From Candidimonas humi (GTDB lineage Bacteria; Pseudomonadota; Gammaproteobacteria; Burkholderiales; Burkholderiaceae_B): 64,000 nucleotides of DNA. Location: the NCBI RefSeq assembly GCF_019166065.1, contig NZ_JAHTBN010000001.1, positions 733,858 through 797,857 on the forward strand. Reading direction: 5' to 3'. Numbering within the stretch: the stretch's first letter is position 1; each line of letters begins with the position of its first letter. A program made the translations under genes and the position numbers. Shown here piece after piece: positions 9,235 to 17,571 of this stretch. The notes beneath the pieces were generated by a model. That model was given only the letters and a program-made list of their open reading frames with translations, was not told the DNA's origin and did no database searches.

Positions 9235-11403
9235 ATGCCCCGATACTCCTTACACTCAACATACCCGGCAAGCCTGCTGTTTCGGCCTGCCCCGCCGCAT
9301 CAACCGCTACGGCCGCGCATCGCCGCGGCCCTGCTCTGCGTCCCGCTCCTGGCGGGCAAGGCCTTCGCGGCCCCGCCAACCCCATCGTCTCCTGCAGCCG
9401 CCCCCCAGCCTGCCGCCCAACACGAGGCCGTACCCGCAGCCGCCTCCGGGCCCCGGGCTGCTCCCGAGCCCGACGCCCCGCCCGGCGGAGCCCCGGCAGG
9501 CACGGCTGCCGCGACCGAACAATCCGCCTTCCGGCAGGCGCTGCGGCAAGCCGGCGAAGCGGCGCGAGCCGGCAACTTCGATGCTGCCGCGACATCGGCG
9601 CAACAGGCTTACGCCTTGGCGGCCAATCCCTATGAGCGCATCAGGGCGGCCGACTGGTATGCATCGATGCGCGAAGAACAGGGGCGCTACGACCCAGCGC
9701 GCGGCGCCCTGCACACGATCCGCCCGCTGATCCGCTGTGTATACGGATCGCACGACATGGCGCGCTCGATGGCACAAGAGGCGCGCCTGGCCTTCCTGCA
9801 GAACCGGCGCACCGAGGCTTATGCCCTGCTCGCCGAGATACGCGACATGCCGCTATCCGCGCCCGCCGTGACCTGGGGCCAGACGGATCGGGACGACTGG
9901 ATACCCGAAGGCCGCCAGGCGCGGCTGTACTACAGGCTTGCGGGGATGAGCTTCCCCGGCGCGGCCGGCGGCCTGATGCGCGAGGAATACAAGACGACGG
10001 ACGATCCCTCGGACTCGTCCACGCTGATCTACACGCCTATCGCGCCGCAAGGCCCGCTGCAAGACATGAAAGTGCGGCTGCGGGTGGGGTCGCGCGATCG
10101 CCACGGGACCACGGTGGCACAAGCGCTCGCGCATGAGCTGTCCTACGAACGCGAACTCTACGGCCGCAAGCCGCACGGGCATGAGGCCGGGGAAGCGCCC
10201 AAGCCGGATGCCGTTCCCGTCGAATTCGCGCCTGCCGGCAGCACGCACGCCTCGGGAGCCGTCAATATTGCCGACGAGCACGGCGGCCAGGAAGTGCATG
10301 GAGTCTGGATCGCCCGCAAAGGCGCCTGGCAGATCATCGTACGCGCAAGCTGGGCGCCGCAGCGCCAGGCCGCCGCGGCCAAAGCTCTGCGGGCATTGTT
10401 CGCGGACATAGGCTGGAACGCGCACCAGGCGCGGTATCGCGGGCAAACACCGCAAACCCGGGCACTGAACCAGAGGTTCGACACCGCGCTGGCGAATCAG
10501 CAATGGACCGAGGCGGCCGCCCTCGCCAAGCGCCTGCTGCCCACCACCCTGTTTCCCAACCGCCAGGCGCGCCTGTATACCGCCATGGGGATAGCTGCCG
10601 CACGCAGCGGCAGCCCGGCGCGGGCCATGCCGCTGCTGCGCAAGGCGTTCGGCAAATGGCGCTACAGCAAGCTGGGCTACGGCTCGGAATCCTTGTTCGA
10701 CACTTTGCTGCTGTATGCGGCCGATACCGCGTTTCGCGCCGGCGATACGCGCCAGGCCGTAACCTGGCTCAACGCCCATAACCGCGACCTGCCCGATCCC
10801 AATTGGAAGCTGGATACGGCCAGTGGCGCGTTGCTCTACCTGCCCATGAACCTGAACCTGCCCGCACGCCTGGGCGACTTCATGCTCGTGAACCATGACC
10901 GCAATCTCGCCCGCTACGTACGCCTGCATCCGGACCAGGCCATCGGCGTCACCTTGATGAAGCCCGCGCCCGGCAAGGATCCCGAAGACATGGAAGATCT
11001 GCTGCGCAACTGGATGACGCACAAGATGGAACTGCAGGTCGGCAAGGCGACGGAGCTTTCCTACCCGCAAGCGACCCGCGGGGATGCGCACGGCCGCATG
11101 CTGCAGTTCACGGTGGCCAGGCCGGACGCAAGCCGCAGCGGCGTGATCAATATCGGCACGGACGCCCTGCCGCCCACGGGGCAACGGCTCATGACATTCT
11201 GGCTGTCGCGCGTGGCGGACAGGGAAATCGTACTGCGCACCGAAACCGCAGCCGGCGATACGGCTGCGCTGGCCGCCGCCGGCAAGGCCGCCGCGAGCTT
11301 CCCGTGGCCGGTTGCAGCCAGCTCGGCGCCACCGGCCGCCGGAGACCCCTGGGCATTGAGCTGCGCCGTCCCGGCCATGGCTGCCACGCCCAAACTGCCG
11401 TGA
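9235..11403 (+). CDS. Exported hypothetical protein with TPR-like helical repeats
   Basis: Protein of 722 residues, no recognised enzyme motif. The N-terminus reads as a signal peptide (RPRIAAALLCVPLLAGKAFA, cleavage near AFA-AP), followed by a Pro/Ala-rich linker of about 60 residues. Residues about 95-190 and again 420-520 are Ala-rich helical repeats of TPR/Sel1 flavour (GNFDAAATSAQQAYALAANP, QWTEAAALAKRLLP). Between them is a mixed region with paired charged strands. The ATG at 9235 is 8 bases after the WG-repeat gene. The earlier in-frame sequence lies inside that gene and gives no signal peptide, so it was not used. The pairing suggests a periplasmic or surface assembly, but the role is unknown. 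Confidence 0.72.
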   Translation: MPRYSLHSTYPASLLFRPAPPHQPLRPRIAAALLCVPLLAGKAFAAPPTPSSPAAAPQPAAQHEAVPAAASGPRAAPEPDAPPGGAPAGTAAATEQSAFRQALRQAGEAARAGNFDAAATSAQQAYALAANPYERIRAADWYASMREEQGRYDPARGALHTIRPLIRCVYGSHDMARSMAQEARLAFLQNRRTEAYALLAEIRDMPLSAPAVTWGQTDRDDWIPEGRQARLYYRLAGMSFPGAAGGLMREEYKTTDDPSDSSTLIYTPIAPQGPLQDMKVRLRVGSRDRHGTTVAQALAHELSYERELYGRKPHGHEAGEAPKPDAVPVEFAPAGSTHASGAVNIADEHGGQEVHGVWIARKGAWQIIVRASWAPQRQAAAAKALRALFADIGWNAHQARYRGQTPQTRALNQRFDTALANQQWTEAAALAKRLLPTTLFPNRQARLYTAMGIAAARSGSPARAMPLLRKAFGKWRYSKLGYGSESLFDTLLLYAADTAFRAGDTRQAVTWLNAHNRDLPDPNWKLDTASGALLYLPMNLNLPARLGDFMLVNHDRNLARYVRLHPDQAIGVTLMKPAPGKDPEDMEDLLRNWMTHKMELQVGKATELSYPQATRGDAHGRMLQFTVARPDASRSGVINIGTDALPPTGQRLMTFWLSRVADREIVLRTETAAGDTAALAAAGKAAASFPWPVAASSAPPAAGDPWALSCAVPAMAATPKLP

Positions 11404-11478
11404 AGGGCGCGCGGACTCATGCAGCACATCGATAGCACTGGCCCGAGCCGGCGCCATGCTCTCGATTGCGGCCCCGTA

Positions 11479-12642
11479 TCAGGGCAAGACGCAGCCGGGG
11501 CTCTCGGGCGCGGGGCCGTGGGGTTCCTCGGGCTGCGCCAGTAATTCGTGCAGTTGCGCCTTTTCGTCCGCCGACAGCAGGCCGGTCTGCGCCCCCGCAT
11601 CCAGCAGCAGCCTGGCGCTGCGCTGCTCGTGCGACAACACGGCTTCTTCCAGGGGAGTCTTGCCTTGGGAGTCGCGCGCATCGATGTATGCGCCATGCTC
11701 CACCAGCATGGACAGGAACGGCGCAATGCGCGGCGAATCCGGCACATCCGACGCGTAACTCATCAAAGCCTGCACCGGCGCCGTGCCCGGATACGGATCG
11801 GGGCCATTGACGATGGCATCCACCGGCATATGCCGGGTCTCGATCAGCCATTTGCCGACCGTCAGCGCGGCGCCGCGGGCGGCCGCAACCAGCAAAGTGT
11901 CGTTCTGCGCCAGCAAGGGACCGCGGACGGACAAGGGCACGCCCTTGGCCGCCAGATACTGCACCAGGTCGAGATGATCGAGCCGCGCCGCCATCCACAA
12001 CGCTTCCTTGCGCGCACCTTCGTCGCTGACGGGAAACAGGATATCCACCAGGGCCAGGTCGTGGCGCGCCACGGCGACGCCGAGCGCATTCAGGCCGGGC
12101 AGGAAATCCCCTTCGCAAGTACGCAGATCCATGGCTTCGCGCCCCAAGCGGCTCGACACCGAGGCATGCTGGCTGACCAGCGTGCTGGCCGCGGCCTGCG
12201 CGCCCGCGTCGGCGGCATCCAGCAGTTGGGCATCGGGCAGGTACAGCGCCGCGCAGCGTTCGCCGCAGGCATGCTGGGCGGCCAGCAGCCGCTGCACATC
12301 GTCGGCATGTATGGCCTGGTAGATGGCCTGGCGCTGGTCGCTGGACCGGTCTTCCTGCCAATTGTCGGTCAGTTGCATGCCCGCCAGCGCCAGCGTGGCC
12401 AGGGCAGGCAGCACCTGGACCGCAATAATCCCCCGCAGCCAGCGCGGCGCCCCGTACAGGCGCCAGTACAGCAGGTTCAGGACCAGTACCAGCAGATTGC
12501 CTGCGCCCAGCACGAGCCAGCCCAGCGCCGCTGCCAGACCCGCAAACATGCCGCCGTGGCTTTCCGACAGCACCAGTCCGCCGCCCAGCGCCAGCGCGGC
12601 CAGGGCGACAAGGACGATGAGGGCGCCCAGTACGGTTTTCAT
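11479..12642 (-). CDS. Membrane-anchored ankyrin-repeat protein
   Basis: Protein of 387 residues with three hydrophobic N-terminal segments (about 3-22, 34-58 and 68-88) and then a soluble C-terminal domain. Ankyrin-type repeats are clear from about residue 190: ALGVAVARHDLALVDILF, EALWMAARLDHLDLVQYLAA, and the C-terminal KTPLEEAVLSHEQRSARLLL. Ankyrin domains mediate protein binding; no partner can be read from the sequence. The ATG at 12642 starts the first membrane segment; the frame stays open well upstream, but that part is Gln/Arg-rich and opposite the divergent exporter gene, so it was rejected. It converges on the exported TPR protein with 75 bases between the stops. Confidence 0.75.
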   Translation of the reverse strand: MKTVLGALIVLVALAALALGGGLVLSESHGGMFAGLAAALGWLVLGAGNLLVLVLNLLYWRLYGAPRWLRGIIAVQVLPALATLALAGMQLTDNWQEDRSSDQRQAIYQAIHADDVQRLLAAQHACGERCAALYLPDAQLLDAADAGAQAAASTLVSQHASVSSRLGREAMDLRTCEGDFLPGLNALGVAVARHDLALVDILFPVSDEGARKEALWMAARLDHLDLVQYLAAKGVPLSVRGPLLAQNDTLLVAAARGAALTVGKWLIETRHMPVDAIVNGPDPYPGTAPVQALMSYASDVPDSPRIAPFLSMLVEHGAYIDARDSQGKTPLEEAVLSHEQRSARLLLDAGAQTGLLSADEKAQLHELLAQPEEPHGPAPESPGCVLP

Positions 12643-12765
12643 ATCGCGGCCGCGCCCGCCGAGGCCGGGAAACACAAGAATCGGAGCATGCCTGGACAAT
12701 ACCATAAGGCCGTATCGAGGCAGGAATAGCCCGCGGGGCGCTATCATTGCCACCCGGAACCATCC

Positions 12766-13713
12766 ATGGGAAACACGCACATGAACGATACAGGCAAGCC
12801 GCCGGCCGCCGGCGGCACGGGACGCGCCACGCTGGCGGGCATGGCCGCCGTGCTGCTCTGGTCCTGCCTGGCCCTGCTCACCACCCTGACCGCCGGTATT
12901 CCACCATTCGAACTGCTGGCGCTGAGCTTCGGCATTGCTTTCGTGCTGGGCGCCGGCCTGCTCGCGCTCGGCCAGCGCGGCGCGTGGCTGGCCGCATGGC
13001 GCCAGCCGTGGGGCGCGTGGGCCACGGGCTTCCTGGGCCTGTTCGGCTACCACGCCCTGTATTTCTTCGCGCTCAAATCGGCCCCGGCCGCACGGGCCAG
13101 CCTGATCGCCTACCTGTGGCCGCTGTTCCTGGTGCTGCTTTCGGCGCTGGCCGCCGGACGCAAGCCGGGTCCGCGCCACCTCGTGGGCGCCGCGCTGGGC
13201 CTGGCCGGCACCGCCGCCATCATGCTGGCGCGCGGCGACCCGGCAGCGGACGCGGACGCGGGCGCGGTCGCGGTCGCCGGCTACGCGACAGCCGGCTATG
13301 TGGCGGCTTTCGCCTGCGCACTGACATGGTCGGGATATTCGGTCCTGAACCGGCGCTACAGCCACGTGCCCAGCGGCATCGTCGGCGGCCTGTGCGGACT
13401 GGTAGCGCTGGCCGGCCTGGCCTGCCACCTGGCCCTGGAAAATACAGTGTGGCCCGGAACCAGCCAATGGCTGGCCATAGCCGGCCTGGGCCTCGGGCCC
13501 GTAGGCGCCGCCTTCTTCGCCTGGGACCACGCCAGCAAGCACGGCAATCTTGCCGTGCTGGGCGCGCTATCGTACCTGGCGCCCCTGATATCCACCCTGC
13601 TGCTGATCCTGGCCGGACAGGCCGACGCCGGCCTGTTCCTGCTGGTGCCGGCGCTGCTGATCATCGCCGGCGCGGTCGTGGCGACGGCGCCGCTCAAGCG
13701 GGGCGGACGCTGA
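12766..13713 (+). CDS. DMT-family exporter, YddG-like
   Basis: Ten-helix EamA-type drug/metabolite transporter of 315 residues in the inner membrane. Two EamA halves are visible, the first with SLIAYLWPLFLVLLSAL and the second with ALSYLAPLISTLLLIL, and the FGYHALYFFALKSAP loop matches YddG-like aromatic amino-acid exporters. A second in-frame ATG at 12781 is equally possible as start. It is divergent from the ankyrin gene (123 bases between starts). The substrate is inferred only from the YddG resemblance; other EamA members export different metabolites. A Gly/Ala/Asp-rich loop around residues 160-175 is unusually long. Confidence 0.82.
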   Translation: MGNTHMNDTGKPPAAGGTGRATLAGMAAVLLWSCLALLTTLTAGIPPFELLALSFGIAFVLGAGLLALGQRGAWLAAWRQPWGAWATGFLGLFGYHALYFFALKSAPAARASLIAYLWPLFLVLLSALAAGRKPGPRHLVGAALGLAGTAAIMLARGDPAADADAGAVAVAGYATAGYVAAFACALTWSGYSVLNRRYSHVPSGIVGGLCGLVALAGLACHLALENTVWPGTSQWLAIAGLGLGPVGAAFFAWDHASKHGNLAVLGALSYLAPLISTLLLILAGQADAGLFLLVPALLIIAGAVVATAPLKRGGR

Positions 13714-13774
13714 CGCACCAGGCCCAGCAGGCCGGGCTGAGGAAGCCGCCGAAAAGGCCGCTCAGGGTGGAATA

Positions 13775-13793
13775 GTTTCCGTACAATGGAAAC
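13775..13793. promoter_or_regulatory. Putative IclR-type operator upstream of the IclR gene
   Basis: 19-bp interrupted palindrome, GTTTCC-N7-GGAAAC, lying 74 bases before the IclR ATG. It resembles the second site at 14719-14736 and the TTCC-N-GGAA style of IclR-family operators, so it may mediate autoregulation. Confidence 0.55.
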
Positions 13794-13866
13794 ATAACCT
13801 CAGACCCGAGCATTGCAGCGAAGATCCACGCTTGCCACGGACAATGCCCGATCCAGGAACCACCGC

Positions 13867-14649
13867 ATGGGCAATACAGCTTCCTCCGAAGAAACCGGCG
13901 TACTGGAGCGCGCCGTCCAGCTATTGAAGCTGCTAGCCGCCACAGGCAAGAACGGCATGGCGTTGACGCGCCTGTCCAGCGCTACCGGAATGGCGAATTC
14001 CACGGTGCACCGGCTGCTCGGCCAGCTTTGCGCGCAAGGCATGGTGGTGCAGCACGAGGCCAACAAACGCTACGCCCTGGGACCGCTGGTATTCGAACTG
14101 GGCCTGGCGGCGTCGCAGTCCTTCGACCCCCGGGATCGCTGCGCACCATTCCTGCGACGGCTTGCCGAAGAGGTGCGGGACACGGTGTACCTGACGGCGC
14201 GTAGCGGCTCCGACGCGGTATGCGTGGATCGCCACGAAGGCCCCTCGCCCGTGCGCGTGCTGACCCTGGACGTCGGCAGCCGCCGGCCCCTGGGCATGGG
14301 CGCGGGCGGCGTGGCCATACTCGCCTACGTCCGCGATACCGAACGCGAAGAACTGATCCAGAAGCTCTGCAAGCGCAGGCTCGGGCGGCGCGAGCAATTC
14401 GAGGAAGAACTCAGGGCCGCGGTGCAGGCCTGCCGGCGCAACGGCTACTCGTTCATCCGCAATCGGGTGAACCCCGGGGTTTCGGCCGTGGGCGTGCCTT
14501 TGCTGGATTCTCTCGACCAGCCCATAGCCGCCATCAGCGTGGCGGCTATCGACGCCCGGATGCGCCCCGCGCGCATCACGGCGCTCGCAGCCCTGTTGCA
14601 GCAGCGCGTGCGCGTCATCCGCAACTCGATGCTGGGCCCCAGGCCCTGA
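13867..14649 (+). CDS. IclR-family transcriptional regulator
   Basis: DNA-binding regulator of 260 residues. The N-terminal winged helix-turn-helix spans about residues 10-70 (LKLLAATGKNGMALTRLS, then GMANSTVHRLLGQLCAQGMV). The C-terminal IclR effector domain spans about 80-255, with the expected DTVYLTARSGSDAVCVDRHEG and GVSAVGVPLLD segments. The start at 13867 gives a normal family length; a longer frame from 13813 only adds unrelated residues. It precedes a Bug receptor, FAH hydrolase and VOC enzyme on the same strand. Matching palindromes upstream of itself and of the Bug gene suggest it controls both. The ligand is unknown, probably a carboxylated aromatic or its ring-cleavage product. 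Confidence 0.88.
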   Translation: MGNTASSEETGVLERAVQLLKLLAATGKNGMALTRLSSATGMANSTVHRLLGQLCAQGMVVQHEANKRYALGPLVFELGLAASQSFDPRDRCAPFLRRLAEEVRDTVYLTARSGSDAVCVDRHEGPSPVRVLTLDVGSRRPLGMGAGGVAILAYVRDTEREELIQKLCKRRLGRREQFEEELRAAVQACRRNGYSFIRNRVNPGVSAVGVPLLDSLDQPIAAISVAAIDARMRPARITALAALLQQRVRVIRNSMLGPRP

Positions 14650-14718
14650 GCCCGGGCCAGAATCCGGCATCCGGCAAGTCTAGTAGCCCGCACCCCGGAA
14701 GGCCGGCCATGCAGCCTA

Positions 14719-14736
14719 ATTCCGTTCAACGGAAAT
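14719..14736. promoter_or_regulatory. Putative IclR-type operator upstream of the Bug-FAH-VOC genes
   Basis: Near-perfect palindrome TTCCGTTcaACGGAA (14720-14734) within an 18-bp window, 71 bases before the Bug receptor ATG. It matches the TTCC...GGAA half-sites of 13775-13793. Confidence 0.55.
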
Positions 14737-14806
14737 CGACAGCTTTCCCGGCCTCCTCTTCCTATAGTTCCCTGCGTAGACAAAAACATTTCAAAAGGGA
14801 CTCACT

Positions 14807-15769
14807 ATGAATCATCCATTCCGGCGCATGGCGGCGCTGCTGCTTTTCGCATTCGCATCGACGGGCGCTGCGGCGGCCTACCCCGACCACTCCATCACCC
14901 TGGTCCACGGCTTCGGCGCCGGAGGCAATGCCGATTCCGTCGCGCGCGTCATCGCCGACGCCATGGGCAAAAAGCTGGGGCAGACGGTCGTCGTCGATCC
15001 CCGGACTGGCGCGGGCGGCACGATCGCCTCGGCTTACGTTTCGAAGGCCAAGCCCGATGGCTACACGCTGGTCATGCTCACCGGCGGCCATACGGCTTCG
15101 GCGGCGATGCGCAAAGAGCTTCCCTACGACCCCGTGGCCAGTTTCTCGATGATCTCCACGGTCTCGCGCTTTCCGTTCGTGATCTCGGTAAAGGCCGACA
15201 ATCCGGCAAAAGATCTGAAGCAACTGCTGGACCAGGCGCGCGCCCATCCCGGCACAGTGACTTATACCTCCGTGGGCGTGGGCTCGACCCAGCACCTGAC
15301 CGGAGAATTGCTGGCATCCAAGGCCGGCGTGTCCATGGTGCACGTGCCCTACCGCGGCGGCGGCGCGCCGGTGCAGGCAGTGCTGTCGGGAGACGTGAAT
15401 GTGATGGTCGACACGCCGACGGTTACCGCCCCGCAACTGCAATCGGGCAAGCTGCGCGCCCTGGGCGTCACGAGCCCGCAACCCTGGCCGCTGCTGCCGG
15501 GCGTTCCGACCGTCGGCTCGGTCATCCCGGGCTTCACTGTGATGTCCTGGCTGGGCATAGCCGGGCCCGCCGATATGCCGCAAGCCGTGGTCGACACCTT
15601 GAACCACACACTCAAGGACGTACTCGCCGACCAGGAGGTGCAAAAGCGGCTGCACGCCATGGGCAGCGAGGCATGGTACGGCTCTCCCGGCGAAATGCGC
15701 GACATGATCGCCACCACGACCAAGCAATGGATAGAGGTCGTGAAAGCCGCGAAGATCCCATTGCAATAA
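14807..15769 (+). CDS. Bug/TctC-family periplasmic solute-binding protein
   Basis: Periplasmic receptor of 320 residues in the tripartite-tricarboxylate (Bug) family. Residues 1-24 form a Sec signal peptide ending GAAAA. The mature part starts YPDHSITLVHGFGAGGNADSVAR and includes the conserved DPRTGAGGTIAS loop, where the usual ENRxGAGG becomes DPRTGAGG. It also includes VGSTQHLTGELLAS and VPYRGGG. These proteins bind carboxylates such as aromatic acids, amino acids and nicotinate. There is no TctA/TctB permease nearby, so it is an orphan receptor, as is common in Bordetella relatives. It is the first gene after an IclR operator and precedes the FAH and VOC genes, so its ligand is probably the substrate or inducer of that pathway. 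Confidence 0.9.
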   Translation: MNHPFRRMAALLLFAFASTGAAAAYPDHSITLVHGFGAGGNADSVARVIADAMGKKLGQTVVVDPRTGAGGTIASAYVSKAKPDGYTLVMLTGGHTASAAMRKELPYDPVASFSMISTVSRFPFVISVKADNPAKDLKQLLDQARAHPGTVTYTSVGVGSTQHLTGELLASKAGVSMVHVPYRGGGAPVQAVLSGDVNVMVDTPTVTAPQLQSGKLRALGVTSPQPWPLLPGVPTVGSVIPGFTVMSWLGIAGPADMPQAVVDTLNHTLKDVLADQEVQKRLHAMGSEAWYGSPGEMRDMIATTTKQWIEVVKAAKIPLQ

Positions 15770-15821
15770 GCCCCCTGCGGCAGGCTCTTCCCCATCCGAA
15801 TTCCCTAAACAAGAGGTATCA

Positions 15822-16808
15822 ATGAAGTTGGCATCCCTGCGCCGCGATCGCGACGGCGCTCTTATAGTCGTGAGCCGGGACCTGGTGAGCGCGGTCAGCG
15901 CGGCCGATATCGCCCCCACCATGCAAGCAGCCCTGGACCGTTGGCCGCAAGTGGAAGGCGCCCTGCGGGCCCTCTACGAAAAGCTCAACGCCGGGCAGGC
16001 GCAAGGCGCGTTCGCGTTGAAGCTGGAAGAACTCGCCGCCCCGCTGCCGCGCGCCTACCAGTTCCTGGACGGCGCGGCCTACCCCAGCCACATCACCCGC
16101 AACCGCAAGGCCCGCGGCGAAACATTGCCGGCGGACTTCTACGAAAAGCCCCTGATCTACCAGGGGATCTCCCACGGCTTCATGGCCTGGAACGAAACGG
16201 TGCGGCTGCCGTCCGACGAATACGGCATCGATTTCGAAGCGGAAATCTGCGCCATCACGGACGATGTGCCCATGGGGATATCCGCCGAGGACGCCCCCTC
16301 CCACATCAAGCTTTTCGTGCTGGTGAACGATATTTCCCTGCGCGCGCTGATCCCGTCCGAACTCAAGCGCACATTCGGGTTCCTGACGGGGAAACCGGCC
16401 TCCAGCATGGGCCCGATCGCCGTCACCCCCGACGAGCTTGGCGACCTATGGGACGGCAAGCTGGTATCCGGCACCATGAATTGCTGGGTGCGCGGCGAGC
16501 GCGTAGGCGAAATCGAAACCGGCAAAGATACCCCGTTCCACTATGGACACCTGATCGCCCATGTGGCTCAGACCCGCAAGTTCGAACCCGGAACGCTGGT
16601 GGGCCTGGGCACGGTTTCGAACAGCGACGAAAGCGCGGGTTGCGCCTGCATCGGCGAAATCCGCGCGCTGGAAGTGCTGCGCGACGGCGCGGCCAAGACC
16701 CCCTTGTTCGCCTTCGGCGACGAAGTCCGCATCGAACACCTGGATCGCAACAACAAGCCGGTGTTCGGCCGCATCCAGCAGAAATTCGCCCCCTTGGACG
16801 CCGCATGA
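15822..16808 (+). CDS. Fumarylacetoacetate hydrolase family protein
   Basis: C-C bond hydrolase or isomerase-type enzyme of 328 residues. The FAH-fold core lies in the C-terminal two-thirds, with the metal-binding acid residues in GIDFEAEICAI and the VLVNDISLRALIP segment, followed by the conserved DTPFHYGHLIAHVAQT and VGLGTVSNSDESAGC stretches. Relatives hydrolyse acylpyruvates from ring cleavage (fumarylpyruvate, fumarylacetoacetate). ATG 15822 is preceded by AAGAGGTATCA, a reasonable ribosome site. It lies between a Bug receptor and a VOC enzyme in an IclR-controlled cluster, which fits an aromatic or hydroxy-acid catabolic pathway; the exact substrate cannot be told. Confidence 0.86.
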   Translation: MKLASLRRDRDGALIVVSRDLVSAVSAADIAPTMQAALDRWPQVEGALRALYEKLNAGQAQGAFALKLEELAAPLPRAYQFLDGAAYPSHITRNRKARGETLPADFYEKPLIYQGISHGFMAWNETVRLPSDEYGIDFEAEICAITDDVPMGISAEDAPSHIKLFVLVNDISLRALIPSELKRTFGFLTGKPASSMGPIAVTPDELGDLWDGKLVSGTMNCWVRGERVGEIETGKDTPFHYGHLIAHVAQTRKFEPGTLVGLGTVSNSDESAGCACIGEIRALEVLRDGAAKTPLFAFGDEVRIEHLDRNNKPVFGRIQQKFAPLDAA

Positions 16809-16855
16809 TGCGCTCGCGGACACGGCCAGCGACACACGCACACAGGAGATAACCC

Positions 16856-17410
16856 ATGCTTTGCAAAAGCCTGCACCACGCGGCGTTCCGCTGCAAAGAT
16901 GCGCGGCAGACCGTCGACTTCTATACCCAGGCACTGGGACTGAAATTCATCCACGCCATGGGCGAGGACCACGTGCCGTCCACCGGCGCATACAGCCCGC
17001 ACATCCATGTGTTCCTGGAAATGGAAGACGGCAGTTGCATCGCGTTCTTCGAACTGCCCCACGACAAAGGCGAACCGTCCGGGCGCGATGCCGAAACCCC
17101 CGGCTGGGCCCAGCACTTCGCCTTCCGCGTCAAGGACGAGGCCACCCTGATGCAAGCCAAGGCGAACCTCGAAGCCCGCGGCATCAAGGTCCTGGGCCCC
17201 GTCAATCATGACGACTTCCTGCTGTCCATCTACTTCCATGACCCCTCGGGCCACCGCCTCGAGCTCGGCGTCAATATTTCCACGCCCGAGCGCGACGCCG
17301 TGTTCCGCAACGAGGCCGCATCGGTATTGGCGTTGTGGGACCAGACGCACGACTGGTCGCGGCGCGCCGAACTGTACGGCGCGGCAACCGGCTACCAGCG
17401 CGCCGACTGA
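16856..17410 (+). CDS. VOC-family (glyoxalase/dioxygenase) protein
   Basis: Vicinal-oxygen-chelate metalloprotein of 184 residues with two beta-alpha-beta-beta-beta modules. The first runs from LHHAAFRCKDARQTVDFY to the SCIAFFELP strand, the second from GWAQHFAFRVKD to DPSGHRLELGV. Likely metal ligands are His8, the Glu in FFELP, His in AQHFAF and Glu in HRLELGV. That arrangement serves lyases, isomerases and extradiol dioxygenases alike. About 40 extra residues follow the fold. It lies 47 bases after the FAH gene with a good AGGAGAT site, so the two are cotranscribed. Whether it opens a ring, isomerises or detoxifies an intermediate is unknown. Confidence 0.84.
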   Translation: MLCKSLHHAAFRCKDARQTVDFYTQALGLKFIHAMGEDHVPSTGAYSPHIHVFLEMEDGSCIAFFELPHDKGEPSGRDAETPGWAQHFAFRVKDEATLMQAKANLEARGIKVLGPVNHDDFLLSIYFHDPSGHRLELGVNISTPERDAVFRNEAASVLALWDQTHDWSRRAELYGAATGYQRAD

Positions 17411-17571
17411 GCAGCAAGGTATCGGGGGGCGGCGCGACCCGGCAGCCGCGCCGGCCGCCTCCGACTACGTGTCCTGTTTCAGAGGACAGGCTGGGCGCCT
17501 GTCAGGCACGGTATCCGCATAATGCGCCGCCACCGCGACCAGGGCCGGCACGCTGTATCCCGCACATTACA

